The notes under the pieces are model-generated. The model ran no database searches. It was not told the origin of the DNA and was given only the letters and a program-made list of their open reading frames with translations. This document shows, one piece after another, positions 1-8,996 of a stretch of DNA of 64,000 nucleotides. The stretch is from an uncultured bacterium. Lineage in GTDB: Bacteria > Bacteroidota > Bacteroidia > Bacteroidales > UBA932. Within the stretch, counting starts at the first letter, position 1, and each line of letters starts with the position of its first letter. The translations under genes and the position numbers were made by a program. Location: the NCBI GenBank assembly GCA_949300025.1, contig CASGCS010000008.1:90423-154422 (forward strand), read 5' to 3'.

Positions 1-342
1 GATGAAGACGGTTACAACTTCATGCACAGCGAGACATTCGACCAGATACACCTTGACAACGATTTCGTCGAGAATGCAGACCTCATGAAAGAGGGGCAGT
101 CTGTGGAAATGATGTTCCTTGCAGACGAAGAAAGGTGTCTTACATGCGAACTGCCCCAGTTCGTGGAGCTTGAAGTAACATATACCGAACCTGCGGTAAA
201 AGGAGATACAGCCTCTACCAACGCCCTCAAGGAGGCCGTTCTGGAGACAGGGGCAAAGATAATGGTTCCCCTCTTCATAAACCAGGGAGACGTTATAAGA
301 GTCAAGACAGAAGACCGCTCATACGGCGAGCGTGTAAAATAA
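1..342 (+). CDS. efp: Elongation factor P, C-terminal part (5' end outside window)
   Basis: The reading frame is open from base 1 and ends with TAA at 340-342, giving the last 113 residues of elongation factor P. EF-P binds ribosomes stalled on polyproline stretches and promotes peptide bond formation. The visible part covers the central and C-terminal OB-fold domains: the stretch around the first Met (FMHSETFDQI), the FVELEVTYTEPAVKGDT segment, and the terminal GDVIRVKTEDRSYGERVK are typical of the family. The N-terminal domain with the modified Lys or Arg lies upstream of the window, so its modification type cannot be judged. The next gene follows after 23 bases on the same strand. Confidence 0.95.
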   Translation, partial: DEDGYNFMHSETFDQIHLDNDFVENADLMKEGQSVEMMFLADEERCLTCELPQFVELEVTYTEPAVKGDTASTNALKEAVLETGAKIMVPLFINQGDVIRVKTEDRSYGERVK

Positions 343-365
343 CCTGCAATTTACCTATTTAACCC

Positions 366-1817
366 ATGAAAAAACTATCGTTTTTGATCTTGTCCATGCT
401 CGCATTATGCGGGTGTGGACAATTTTTTTCAGAGCACTCTACAGTCAAGGACGAAACCGTAGACAAACTCATCGACAACGGCGATTTCAGCCAGGCCAAA
501 GCCCTGATCAAACTGAAAATCGCGAGTGAAGATCTCTCCAAAAAGGAGGAGTACGATTGGCTTGCAAAAATCGACATCATGGAGAGGACCCAAAAGGATT
601 TCAGGCTCGACGATTCCACTGTCGTAGCGCAGATTAAAGAGTATTATCCAGATGTAACCGCAGAGGAACTTGCAAGATGGGAGGAATGCGGAGCACTGGA
701 ATGCAAGGTTATAGACGGGCAGAAAAGATATTTCCATTCAGCCGCGAGAAACCTCTTCAGGATAAGCAAGGAGGCCCAAAGTAGATATGAGCAGATAAAA
801 GGCAGACAGTCAGACGATTTAGACGCATTTCTAAGCGGTTATATTCCCAAGGTGGTGGCTGCGGCCAAAGCCAGAGACGGCAAAAACGGTTCAATGGTCA
901 TGCCTGTCAAAATGAAAATACGCTATACCCTGACAGTTCCGGCAGAAGAGGTGCCGGCGGGAGAAATGATAAGAGTCTGGATGCCATATCCGAGGAACGA
1001 CGCCAAGCACAGGGAGATAAAACTGCTCTCAACAACCCAGCCTGAATATATCGTATCGCCCGACTCCTACGCACACAAGAGCATCTATATGGAGAAGCCC
1101 GCCGACGGCAAGGAGGATGCAGTATTCGGATACGAACTCAGTTATACGTCATACAATGTGTTCTTCAATATCAGTCCTGAAGATATAAGGCCATACGACA
1201 CGGAGAGCGAACTTTACAGAAAATATACAGACCAGAGGCAGACCCACATCATCTTCAGCGACAAAATCAGACATCTGACAGACAGCATAGTCGCATCGGA
1301 GAAGAACCCGTATCTCAAATGCGTCAGAATCTTCGACTACATTGCCGCAAACTATCCGTGGGCAAGCGCAAGGGAATACTCTACAATAGAGAACATACCT
1401 GAATACGTGCTGCAGAACCGGCATGGAGACTGCGGCCAGGTAACCCTGCTCTTTTTAACCATGGCACGCTACGCCGGCATTCCCGCCAAATGGCAGAGCG
1501 GCTGGATGATGCATCCGGGCGAAGTGAATCTCCACGACTGGGCGGAGGTCTATTTTGAAGGAATAGGATGGGTTCCTGTAGACCAGTCTTTCGGACTCGT
1601 ACAGGGCAGCGAAGATGACGATGTGCTGCACTTCTATACAAAAGGCCTTGATGCATACAGACTTATTGTAAACGACGACTACTCGGCCGACCTCTACCCC
1701 GCCAAAATATACCAGCGCAGCGAAACGGTTGACTTCCAGCGCGGAGAGGTGGAATGGAAAGGTGAAAACCTCTATTTCGGCCGCTGGAAATACAGGATGG
1801 AGGTAGAGTATCTATAG
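366..1817 (+). CDS. Transglutaminase-like lipoprotein
   Basis: A 483-residue exported protein. The N-terminus has a lipoprotein signal with lipobox L-C-G-C ending at Cys17, so it is probably anchored in a membrane facing the periplasm or surface. The C-terminal part is a transglutaminase/protease-like fold: Cys356 in HGDCGQ, His390 in LHDWAEV and Asp406 in VPVDQSFG form the expected Cys-His-Asp triad, so an active enzyme is plausible. Residues 20-170 are helical and charged without a recognised domain; 175-290 look beta-rich. The substrate is unknown; family members include transglutaminases, peptidases and amidases. The stop codon overlaps the GTG start of the next gene by one base, which implies translational coupling. 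Confidence 0.8.
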   Translation: MKKLSFLILSMLALCGCGQFFSEHSTVKDETVDKLIDNGDFSQAKALIKLKIASEDLSKKEEYDWLAKIDIMERTQKDFRLDDSTVVAQIKEYYPDVTAEELARWEECGALECKVIDGQKRYFHSAARNLFRISKEAQSRYEQIKGRQSDDLDAFLSGYIPKVVAAAKARDGKNGSMVMPVKMKIRYTLTVPAEEVPAGEMIRVWMPYPRNDAKHREIKLLSTTQPEYIVSPDSYAHKSIYMEKPADGKEDAVFGYELSYTSYNVFFNISPEDIRPYDTESELYRKYTDQRQTHIIFSDKIRHLTDSIVASEKNPYLKCVRIFDYIAANYPWASAREYSTIENIPEYVLQNRHGDCGQVTLLFLTMARYAGIPAKWQSGWMMHPGEVNLHDWAEVYFEGIGWVPVDQSFGLVQGSEDDDVLHFYTKGLDAYRLIVNDDYSADLYPAKIYQRSETVDFQRGEVEWKGENLYFGRWKYRMEVEYL

Positions 1818-2467
1818 TGGATTCGGAACAGGCAGAACGATATATAGAACGCTTTTCCTGCGGACAGGACCCTGTATTGGACTGGGTTGAAAAGCAGACG
1901 CATCTGCGGACCAACTACAGCCGCATGCTGTGCGGTCCGGTTGTAGGGAAATTTCTGGAGATGTTTGTAAAGGCCCTCTCGCCGGAACGGATATTGGAGA
2001 TAGGGACCTTTACCGGCTACTCTTCCATCTGTCTGGCGCGGGGATTAGGCCGAAACGGGCATCTGGACTCCGTGGAACTGAACGACGAACTGGAAGATCT
2101 CATACTGCAAGGGTACAGAAAGGCTGGGCTGGAAGAGAAGATAACTCTGTATATCGGCGATGCAAAGCAGATAGTGTCCCGCCTTGGACATGAGTATGAC
2201 CTGATCTTCATGGATGCCAACAAAAGAGAGTATCTGGCCTACTACGAACTTGCACTCAAGCATCTGAGGGTTGGGGGCTATATTCTTGCAGACAATGTAC
2301 TGTGGGACGGAAAGGTATACGCAGAGCCGCTGCCAAAGGATGCACAGACCGCAGGCATATACAGTTTCAATGAATTTGTAGCCTCCGACAGCAGAGTCGA
2401 AAACGTGATTGTCCCGCTCAGAGACGGCATGAACCTTATACGCAAGTTACCTGTAGACCAGCTCTGA
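1817..2467 (+). CDS. Class I SAM-dependent O-methyltransferase (caffeoyl-CoA-OMT type)
   Basis: A 216-residue cytoplasmic methyltransferase of the cation-dependent catechol/caffeoyl-CoA O-methyltransferase family (COG4122). The SAM-binding motif is ILEIGTFTGYS at about 59-69. Asp133 in FMDANKREY and Asp159-Asn160 in ILADN match the metal ligands of the family. The start is GTG at 1817, sharing its G with the TAG stop of the upstream lipoprotein gene; no better ATG lies nearby. The physiological substrate cannot be inferred; coupling to the transglutaminase-like gene may be only organisational. The last 21 bases overlap the end of the convergent M16 peptidase gene. Confidence 0.85.
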   Translation: MDSEQAERYIERFSCGQDPVLDWVEKQTHLRTNYSRMLCGPVVGKFLEMFVKALSPERILEIGTFTGYSSICLARGLGRNGHLDSVELNDELEDLILQGYRKAGLEEKITLYIGDAKQIVSRLGHEYDLIFMDANKREYLAYYELALKHLRVGGYILADNVLWDGKVYAEPLPKDAQTAGIYSFNEFVASDSRVENVIVPLRDGMNLIRKLPVDQL

Positions 2468-3697
2468 TAGATGTTCCCGGCAAAGCACCTCTTTTGCCAC
2501 CTGCAGAAGCTGCTCCGAGGTTATGGACTCCACTAGTTTCATTGTGTATTCGAGAGGATAGAGCCGGTCATAGACCAGAAGCGACTTTCCTGCGGCAAGC
2601 ACCTGAGATTCCGCATTGTCATGTGAAATATGGAGTTGTCCCAGAAACTGTTTCTTTGCCTTCTTAAGTTCTGTTTCAGAAAGAGGGGATGTGCACATCT
2701 TTTCAAGTTCCCTGTAAACCAACGTCCTGCACTTGTCCAGCAAAGCCTTGTCGCAACCGAAATAGATTGAAAAGATTCCGGTATCTGTATATGGGGTATA
2801 GCTGGCCTCTATGTTGTACACCATTGCATATCTCTCCCGCAGCAACATGTTCAGCCTTGAATTTGAAGCAGGTCCGCCCAGAATATTGCAGAGCAGAGTA
2901 AGCGCATTTCTCCGCCAGCCATCGTAATATGAATAGGCTGCCGCACCTATAATACAGTGAGCCTGATGATTCCTTTTCATAACCTCTTTGCTGAACACAG
3001 TCCCGACAAGATGCGAGGAGCTGTTCTCCGGCAACGCGGTCTGGATATCCGCTCCAGATTCCGAGCGGAAATCAAGCGCGACTTCACCTTTGTAATATCT
3101 GGCAAGGCTTCTGTCTATGCATTTTCTTGCATAGCCTTCCGTTATGTCTCCGACAATGCTGAAGACCATGTTCGAAGGAATAAAGAACTCTGCAATGAAC
3201 TGCGAAAGAAGCTGGGGTGTTATGCGCATCAGGCTCTTCTTCTCCCCGAGAATCGGGAGATGCAGAGGATGCTCAGAAAAAAGCAGCGTTTCAAAGTGGT
3301 CATATATGGATTCAGCAGGAGAATCCTTATACGATATTATCTCATCATAAATCACGCTGCGCTCCTTGTCGAGTTCCTTTTGCGGAAACTGCGATGTAAA
3401 TGCAAGTTCCAGAAGCAGATCTGCAGCCTTTGCAAAATCTTCCTTCATTACGGTAGAGTAGATGACAATCTCCTCCTTTGTGGTATAGGCGTTCAACTCC
3501 CCGCCCTCCTTCTCCAGATAGTCGTTTATGCTTTTGGAATCGCGTTTGAGCGTCCCCTTGAAGAGCATGTGCTCGACAAGGTGCGCCATGCCGTTGTACT
3601 GCACGCTTTCGTTTCTCGTTCCGGCCTTTATTGTCAATGCACAGCGCACCACATGCGATGCCGAGTGCATACAGCAGACTCTCAGAATATCATTCAT
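2447..3697 (-). CDS. M16 family zinc metallopeptidase
   Basis: A 416-residue pitrilysin-type peptidase (processing peptidase/PqqL family). The inverted zinc motif HLVEH lies at 39-43 and the downstream glutamate helix (KERSVIYDEI) at 111-120, the expected spacing, so the active site is complete. No signal peptide is evident, which fits a cytoplasmic oligopeptidase. I start it at the ATG at 3697 rather than the in-frame TTG at 3727: the ATG overlaps the upstream gene's stop by only 8 bases, a normal coupled arrangement. It appears to be co-transcribed with the secreted protein at 3690-4565. Its 3' end overlaps the convergent methyltransferase gene by 21 bases. Confidence 0.9.
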   Translation of the reverse strand: MNDILRVCCMHSASHVVRCALTIKAGTRNESVQYNGMAHLVEHMLFKGTLKRDSKSINDYLEKEGGELNAYTTKEEIVIYSTVMKEDFAKAADLLLELAFTSQFPQKELDKERSVIYDEIISYKDSPAESIYDHFETLLFSEHPLHLPILGEKKSLMRITPQLLSQFIAEFFIPSNMVFSIVGDITEGYARKCIDRSLARYYKGEVALDFRSESGADIQTALPENSSSHLVGTVFSKEVMKRNHQAHCIIGAAAYSYYDGWRRNALTLLCNILGGPASNSRLNMLLRERYAMVYNIEASYTPYTDTGIFSIYFGCDKALLDKCRTLVYRELEKMCTSPLSETELKKAKKQFLGQLHISHDNAESQVLAAGKSLLVYDRLYPLEYTMKLVESITSEQLLQVAKEVLCREHLSELVYR

Positions 3698-4565
3698 CAG
3701 ACAATGGCTGTTTAAGGTAAACCGCAATCTTTTTCAAGTCTTCGGCAAGAAAGCCCTTGGGGGCCTTTCCCGTAATCTTCTGCTTTCTGTAATAGAAGAG
3801 TTCTCCGGTTTCCGTGCCTATGAGCATCTTGTAGCAATACGACCCTTGCTGTCCGAGTTGCGGGGCTACACAAAGCGAGACAAGCGTATTCTCAGATGCG
3901 CTGTCAATGGCTTCATGTACCGTATCCTCATCCTCCACCGAACCGTTGGGGCCGAGTATCTCTTTCGCCTGCTTCGCAGTGACCCCTTTGGAAAGGTCAT
4001 TCTCATTTACAAGCAGCCTCATCCCTCCAATCTCCGACAGTCTGTTAGAGTACCAGGATATGCCCATCACCGCCGCCACCTTTTTTTTCTGCACACGCAG
4101 AATATGGGTCTGAATAATGTTTATATAGGCATCCAGATAGGGAACGATGTAACTGCCGTCATCATCTATGGGATTTAGAGGCAGTGTAAGAACCTCATAC
4201 ATGTTCTCGATTGAAACTTGGGCTTCCTCTCCCCCCTTGAGCAGGGAGAGGAACTCCATTGCCGGCTCCCTCTCCTTCTTGAAAACCCCGTCTACCTTCA
4301 TGAGGAAATAATACGAAGTGTCGCACTTGAGCTCTTCGAACTGCTCAGAAGTACAGAACTCCACATCGCACAGCTTCCAGTTCTTCTCCACAGCCTCTTT
4401 CAGCGAAAGGTTGAAAAAAGAGTTGTTGTCCGTCACGACCTTGAGGCATTTTTCACCTATATCTCTCAAATTCTCCTTCTTTCCGAAAATCCCCGACTGC
4501 GCTCCCGCACTGCCCGATACCGCCAGCGCTGCAAGGAGCAAAAACAAAAATCTCATCTTTTTCAT
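3690..4565 (-). CDS. Secreted protein of unknown function
   Basis: A 291-residue protein with a clear N-terminal signal peptide (MKKMRFLFLLLAALAVSG, probable cleavage after AGA-Q). The ATG at 4565 is chosen over a TTG 24 bases upstream because it places the signal peptide at the N-terminus. No catalytic motif or known domain is recognised. The mature part is mixed alpha/beta, with scattered cysteines, a basic QKKKVAAVMG stretch in the middle and a Lys-rich C-terminus. It overlaps the following M16 peptidase gene by 8 bases, so the two are probably one transcription unit. A minus-strand TAnnTTTG element at 4594-4587 gives a likely promoter. Confidence 0.7.
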   Translation of the reverse strand: MKKMRFLFLLLAALAVSGSAGAQSGIFGKKENLRDIGEKCLKVVTDNNSFFNLSLKEAVEKNWKLCDVEFCTSEQFEELKCDTSYYFLMKVDGVFKKEREPAMEFLSLLKGGEEAQVSIENMYEVLTLPLNPIDDDGSYIVPYLDAYINIIQTHILRVQKKKVAAVMGISWYSNRLSEIGGMRLLVNENDLSKGVTAKQAKEILGPNGSVEDEDTVHEAIDSASENTLVSLCVAPQLGQQGSYCYKMLIGTETGELFYYRKQKITGKAPKGFLAEDLKKIAVYLKQPLSDE

Positions 4566-4586
4566 TCCGCCATAATATTTGAACTG

Positions 4587-4594
4587 CAAAATTA
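4587..4594 (-). promoter_or_regulatory. Putative -7 promoter element for the 4565-3690 gene
   Basis: Reads TAATTTTG on the minus strand, matching the Bacteroidota -7 consensus TAnnTTTG, 22 bases before the ATG at 4565. No clear TTTG partner is visible about 20 bases upstream, so the call rests on the -7 element and position only. Confidence 0.4.
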
Positions 4595-4605
4595 GAAAAT
4601 ATTCT

Positions 4606-4613
4606 TACTTTTG
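4606..4613 (+). promoter_or_regulatory. Putative -7 promoter element for dnaX
   Basis: TACTTTTG matches TAnnTTTG and ends 17 bases before the dnaX ATG at 4631, predicting a leader of roughly 10-13 bases. The nearest TTTG (4578-4581) is 24 bases upstream, slightly far for the usual 19-21 spacing. The element is divergent from the one at 4587-4594. Confidence 0.45.
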
Positions 4614-4630
4614 CGGTAGATGAACGATTG

Positions 4631-6346
4631 ATGGAACGATTTATAGTATCGGCCAGAAAATACAGGCCGAATAATTTTCTTTCACTGATAGGACAGGACA
4701 GCATTGCCACCACGCTGAAAAACTCCATAAAACGTGGGCAGCTTGCCCATGCCTATCTTTTCTGCGGTCCGAGAGGAGTCGGCAAGACCAGTACGGCAAG
4801 AATCTTTGCAAAGACCATAAACTGCATGAACCTCTCTGCCGACCTGGAACCCTGCGGCGAATGCGAGTCGTGCAAATCTTTTGCAGAAGGGAGATCGTAC
4901 TGCATCCACGAACTGGATGCCGCTTCCAACAATTCAGTAGACGACATAAGGTCTCTGACAGAAAAAGTAAGGATACCGCCCCAGATAGGAAAGTACAGCG
5001 TCTACATAATAGACGAGGTGCACATGCTCTCGACTGCGGCTTTCAACGCATTTCTCAAGACTCTGGAAGAGCCGCCGGCACATGCAATCTTCATCCTGGC
5101 CACAACGGAAAAGCACAAGATTCTGCCCACTATCCTCTCACGTTGCCAGACTTACGACTTTAACAGAATCTCCGTCAAGGATATCGTTGCCAATCTGGCG
5201 TCGATAGCACAGAAGGAAGGCATAGAGATAGATTCGCAGTCTTTGCATATAATCGCCCAAAAAGCCGACGGGGCTATGCGCGACGCCCTGACCCTTTTTG
5301 ACCAGACCGTTGCCTTCTGCGGCACCAGGGTCGCCTATGAGCAGGTCATCAGGAATCTGAACGTTCTCGATTATGAATATTATTTCAACATAGTGGACTC
5401 TTCCCTGCGGGGAGACTTTTCAAAGTCACTGCTTCTGTTCGACCAGATTCTCTCCAAAGGGTTCAACGCGCTCTATTTCGTAGGAGGGCTGAGCAGCCAC
5501 CTGAGGAATCTTGCAGTGTGCAAGGATGTCTCAACAATGAAACTGCTGGAGGTTGCTCCTTCACTGGAAGAAAAATATATGGCACAAAGCAAGGAATGCT
5601 CGCTTAAGTTTCTCTATGAGGCACTTTCGCATACGGTCAAATGCGAATCGGAATACAAAGCAAGCGGAAACCAGCGGCTGCTGGTTGAGTTCATGCTCAT
5701 GAAGCTGGCAAACATATCCGGGGCATCCGGCACGGCGGCTCTTCCGCCATCAGGCGCGGAGGCACTCTCCAGACCGGCAGCCAAGCCTGAAAAGCATGAA
5801 AACGCCGTCCAGGCGGCAGATGAGCGGCCATCAGCCGGATCTGCAGCAACAAGCGGCGGCAATACGGAGAAGGGCGGGCATCAGAGACGGAGCGGAATTT
5901 CCCTTAAGGAGATGCTCCAGTCTGCCGAACAGGCAACCTCTTCCGTGGAAAGCAGACAGGATTCCCCGGCAGAAGATGTTGAGATAACGCAGGAGGCTTT
6001 GGAAGCGGCATGGATGAAGATGGCCGAAAGCCAGAAAGCCTATCCGCGTCTGGGGCTTGCAATAAAGAGTTCAAAGCCTGGGCTTGAGGAGGACGGTATC
6101 ACTGTTCTCTTTCATGTAAGCAATCTGGTACAGAAAGAGTGGATTGAGAGGAATGCCATGGAGACTCTCGAGAACTTCTTGCGCAAGGAACTGAAAAACG
6201 GCAAAATCAGTATACAAATCAGGATAAGGGAGGTGGAACAGACGGGCAAAAAGCTCTATCTCCCTCAGGAAAAAGCGGAATACATTTTCAAAAACTATCC
6301 GGAAGCCAACGAGTTGAGAAAGGAGTTGGATCTGGATATAAGATAA
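4631..6346 (+). CDS. dnaX: DNA polymerase III subunits gamma and tau
   Basis: A 571-residue clamp-loader ATPase that opens the sliding clamp and links it to the polymerase core. The Walker A motif GPRGVGKT is at 46-53, the four zinc cysteines at 65, 75, 78 and 81, the Walker B IIDEVHML at 126-133 and the sensor SRC at 170-172. After about residue 365 a low-complexity Ala/Pro/Ser/Glu-rich linker leads to a C-terminal domain of about 130 residues of the tau type. I chose ATG 4631 over the TTG three bases earlier. No obvious slippery heptamer for a separate gamma product was seen. It is followed by lptB after 7 bases. Confidence 0.95.
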   Translation: MERFIVSARKYRPNNFLSLIGQDSIATTLKNSIKRGQLAHAYLFCGPRGVGKTSTARIFAKTINCMNLSADLEPCGECESCKSFAEGRSYCIHELDAASNNSVDDIRSLTEKVRIPPQIGKYSVYIIDEVHMLSTAAFNAFLKTLEEPPAHAIFILATTEKHKILPTILSRCQTYDFNRISVKDIVANLASIAQKEGIEIDSQSLHIIAQKADGAMRDALTLFDQTVAFCGTRVAYEQVIRNLNVLDYEYYFNIVDSSLRGDFSKSLLLFDQILSKGFNALYFVGGLSSHLRNLAVCKDVSTMKLLEVAPSLEEKYMAQSKECSLKFLYEALSHTVKCESEYKASGNQRLLVEFMLMKLANISGASGTAALPPSGAEALSRPAAKPEKHENAVQAADERPSAGSAATSGGNTEKGGHQRRSGISLKEMLQSAEQATSSVESRQDSPAEDVEITQEALEAAWMKMAESQKAYPRLGLAIKSSKPGLEEDGITVLFHVSNLVQKEWIERNAMETLENFLRKELKNGKISIQIRIREVEQTGKKLYLPQEKAEYIFKNYPEANELRKELDLDIR

Positions 6347-6353
6347 CTTCGAC

Positions 6354-7103
6354 ATGCGTCTATATTGCACAGATTTGGTTAAGAAATACGGGATGAGAAC
6401 CGTTGTCAAGGGGGTTTCCATTGAAGTTGAACAGGGAGAGATTGTAGGACTGCTCGGGCCCAACGGCGCCGGCAAGACCACAAGTTTCTATATGATAACC
6501 GGCCTGATAAAACCCAACGGCGGCAAAATATATCTCGACGATGAAGACATTACCGAACTGCCCATGTATAAAAGGGCGCAGAAGGGGCTTGGTTACCTGG
6601 CTCAGGAAGCGTCTGTTTTCAGAAAACTCAGCGTAGAAGACAATATCATGTCGGTAATGGAACTTTCCACAATGACCAGGGAGGAGCGCAATGAGCGGCT
6701 CGAGAGTCTCATTCAGGAATTTGGCCTGCAGAAAGTAAGAAAAAGTTACGGAATACAGCTCTCGGGAGGAGAGAGAAGGCGCTGCGAAATTGCACGGGCA
6801 CTTGCAATAAATCCCAAATTCATTTTGCTCGATGAACCGTTTGCCGGTGTGGACCCTATTGCGGTAGAGGACATACAACACATAATTGCCAAACTGAAGA
6901 CCAAAAACATAGGCATTATCATAACAGACCACAACGTGCATGAGACCCTCGCCATTACAGACAGGGCATACCTGCTTTACGAGGGAAGCATTCTGGAAAG
7001 CGGCACGGCCGAAATGCTGGCCAACAACCCTGAAGTAAGGAAAAAATATCTCGGCCAGAACTTCGAACTGCGCAAGGCTGTATTGCACGACAGAGCAGAA
7101 TAA
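6354..7103 (+). CDS. lptB: LPS export ABC transporter ATP-binding protein
   Basis: A 249-residue cytoplasmic ATPase of the LptBFG complex, which pulls lipopolysaccharide from the inner membrane toward the outer membrane. Walker [10 protein letters not shown] is at 35-43, the signature LSGGE at 136-140, Walker B LLDEP at 158-162 and a switch His in ITDHNVHET. Length and the [10 protein letters not shown] motif fit LptB rather than a branched-chain amino acid ATPase. No lptF, lptG, lptA or lptC lies in the window. It sits directly behind dnaX, probably in the same transcript, and converges on the M23 lipoprotein gene with a 20-base gap. Confidence 0.9.
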   Translation: MRLYCTDLVKKYGMRTVVKGVSIEVEQGEIVGLLGPNGAGKTTSFYMITGLIKPNGGKIYLDDEDITELPMYKRAQKGLGYLAQEASVFRKLSVEDNIMSVMELSTMTREERNERLESLIQEFGLQKVRKSYGIQLSGGERRRCEIARALAINPKFILLDEPFAGVDPIAVEDIQHIIAKLKTKNIGIIITDHNVHETLAITDRAYLLYEGSILESGTAEMLANNPEVRKKYLGQNFELRKAVLHDRAE

Positions 7104-7123
7104 CTCCGGTGCGCTGCAGCAGC

Positions 7124-8392
7124 CTATTTCAGGACTTCCAGTATCCTGTCTACATACTTTAACGTAGAGAGACTGTCAAGTTCTCTCTTTGCCGAGGCAT
7201 ATGTTGCGCGGAATGCATCCATGTTCTCCTTGCTTACAGGACCTACGGAAGGGCTCTCCATCTTGAGAGGGTCAATCGGAGTACCGTTTTTCCAGACTCT
7301 GAAATCAAGATGAGGGCCTGTCGACGCACCTGTACTGCCCACATATCCTATAACTTGGCCCTGCTTTACCCTCACACCTTTCCTGATTCCCTCGCCGTAA
7401 CGGCTCAAATGAAGATATGCGGTAGTATAGACCGAATTGTGTCTGATTTTTACCGTATTTCCTCCTCCGCCTCCCCAGCCTCTGCTTATGACTGTGCCGT
7501 CACCGATTGCCACTACCGGAGTTCCCATGGGAGCGGCGTAGTCTACACCGGTATGCGGCCGTACAACCTTATATATGGGATGCTTCCTGCGATACGTAAA
7601 TCTTGAACTTATTCTTGTAAAATTAAGAGGGGCCTTGAGGAATGCCTTTCTCAGGCTCTCGCCGTTTTCATTCCAGTAGATTCCGCTGTTGTCGCCATCG
7701 CGGAACATCACAGACTTGTAAAGCACACCGTTGTGTACGAATTCGCAATAGCCGACATTGTCTATGTCTATAAACTCTCCGTTATATGAAAGTTCGTCAT
7801 AAATCACCTTGAACGAATCTCCTTTCTGCAATGCAAAGAAATCTATTGTCCAGGCAAATATGTCTGCAAGCTTGAGCGCAAGCACAGGCGTTGCCCCTGC
7901 CTGTTCTATATCCACCCACAGCGATGAGTTTATCTCTACCTCCGCATACTTGCGCGTATGCTCTATCTCCTTGTCCATCACCTGCACGCTGACCGGATCC
8001 TTCAATGAAAAAAGCACGTTTGACATTGCATCGCGCTCATAGAGGAAGTAGGCTGCCCTGCCCTTCTCCGCTGCAGTGTCCTTCTCGTAGAAAAACTCAT
8101 AGGCATTACCTATCTTTATCTTGCGTATGTCGAACACACCTTCGCTCGCATTTATAACCCTCTGCAGTGCATTGTCATCCAGACCGGCCCTGTACATCAA
8201 CCCTCCAAAATAGTCTCCGCTGCCTACAACTCCGGCTTCACAGAGGTAATCATCCGTATTTATGCCATATCTCAGATCAGCCTGTTCCTCCCCGGCAGAA
8301 GCCTCTTCAACCGGAACATTTTCTCTACATGACGAAAAGATAAAAACCGCTGCAACTGTCAGAGACAGGAATCTTCTTACAAACAAGTTCAT
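7124..8392 (-). CDS. M23 (LytM-type) peptidase lipoprotein
   Basis: A 422-residue lipoprotein (lipobox F-S-S-C, Cys22) with a C-terminal LytM domain that probably cleaves peptidoglycan cross-links in the periplasm or regulates amidases. His280 and Asp284 (HTGVD), His328 (LHLSRYG) and His361 (GPHLDF) line up with zinc and catalytic residues of LytM. The last zinc ligand, normally the second His of H-x-H, is Asp363 here. The domain before it (about 40-260) resembles the N-terminal region of Bacteroidota envelope peptidases. ATG 8392 is chosen over a TTG 6 bases upstream. It is divergent from the dcw cluster and shares a 157-base intergenic region with mraZ. Confidence 0.88.
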   Translation of the reverse strand: MNLFVRRFLSLTVAAVFIFSSCRENVPVEEASAGEEQADLRYGINTDDYLCEAGVVGSGDYFGGLMYRAGLDDNALQRVINASEGVFDIRKIKIGNAYEFFYEKDTAAEKGRAAYFLYERDAMSNVLFSLKDPVSVQVMDKEIEHTRKYAEVEINSSLWVDIEQAGATPVLALKLADIFAWTIDFFALQKGDSFKVIYDELSYNGEFIDIDNVGYCEFVHNGVLYKSVMFRDGDNSGIYWNENGESLRKAFLKAPLNFTRISSRFTYRRKHPIYKVVRPHTGVDYAAPMGTPVVAIGDGTVISRGWGGGGGNTVKIRHNSVYTTAYLHLSRYGEGIRKGVRVKQGQVIGYVGSTGASTGPHLDFRVWKNGTPIDPLKMESPSVGPVSKENMDAFRATYASAKRELDSLSTLKYVDRILEVLK

Positions 8393-8480
8393 AATCAATA
8401 TATTGTTAAAGAAAGGATTGTTTTCGAGATGTAAAGTTACTATTATAAATCAAATTGTCGATAAAATTGTGGAAAAAAAT

Positions 8481-8530
8481 GTAAAAGTTTGTAATAAAAT
8501 GGAAAAGTTTGTCTATTTTTGCAAAAGTCT
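8481..8530 (+). repeat. 20-bp-phased direct repeats at the mraZ promoter (candidate MraZ boxes)
   Basis: Three copies of a 10-12-base element, GTAAAAGTTTGT at 8481-8492, GGAAAAGTTTGT at 8501-8512 and GCAAAAGTCT at 8521-8530, begin exactly 20 bases apart, two helical turns. A weaker related copy begins at 8461. They flank and overlap the predicted core promoter (TAnnTTTG at 8514-8521). MraZ proteins are known to bind short phased direct repeats upstream of their own gene and repress it; the AAAG core resembles the Mycoplasma type. Identification as the operator is inference from position and phasing. Confidence 0.55.
8488..8521 (+). promoter_or_regulatory. Predicted promoter of the dcw cluster (mraZp)
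   Basis: TTTG at 8488-8491 and TATTTTTG at 8514-8521 match the Bacteroidota -33 and -7 elements with a 22-base spacer, slightly over the usual 19-21. The -7 element ends 28 bases before the mraZ ATG. The core promoter lies inside the phased repeat array, so a repressor bound there would block the polymerase. Confidence 0.55.
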
Positions 8531-8549
8531 ATGGAATGTGCCGTAAAGG

Positions 8550-8996
8550 ATGGTAAAATTTATTGGAGAATATTGCGTAAAGGTAGATGACAAGGGCAGA
8601 ATTATAATTCCTGCACCTTTCAAGGCACTCTTCGGCAAGGAAGAGAGGCCGGTGTTTGTAGTCAAGAGAGACATCTATGCAAATTGTCTCCAGATGCTCA
8701 CATTCCAGGAGTGGGAAAAGGAGTCTGAAGAGGTAAGACAGAGGCTGAACCAATACAACAGGGAGCATGCGCAGTTCTGGAGAGAGTATATGAGGGGCAT
8801 GGCTATGGTAGAGCCGGACGAAAAGATAGGACGCATTTCCATACCAAAAAATCTTTTATCTGAAATAGGCGTTACAAAAGAGGTGATTTTTGCCGGAAAC
8901 AATCATAAGATTGAGATTTGGGCCAAGGAGAATTACGAGAAGGAGAAGATGACCCGGTCTGAAATTATCGCCCTTACTGAAAAGATTTTGGGATAA
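8550..8996 (+). CDS. mraZ: Transcriptional regulator MraZ
   Basis: A 148-residue DNA-binding protein with two AbrB-like half-domains: VDDKGRIIIP near residue 11 and EKIGRISIP near residue 90. In characterised bacteria MraZ forms a ring and represses its own dcw operon by binding phased direct repeats upstream; here such repeats lie at 8481-8530. It is the first gene of the 13-gene division and cell-wall cluster. The stop overlaps the rsmH start by one base (TAATG), implying coupled translation. The start ATG at 8550 lies 28 bases after the predicted promoter and has no strong Shine-Dalgarno sequence. Confidence 0.95.
   Translation: MVKFIGEYCVKVDDKGRIIIPAPFKALFGKEERPVFVVKRDIYANCLQMLTFQEWEKESEEVRQRLNQYNREHAQFWREYMRGMAMVEPDEKIGRISIPKNLLSEIGVTKEVIFAGNNHKIEIWAKENYEKEKMTRSEIIALTEKILG

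Noticed and set aside
8393..8549. A riboswitch or small RNA in front of mraZ
   Set aside because: The region is AT-rich with direct repeats but no stable stem-loops; a promoter and operator explain it better.
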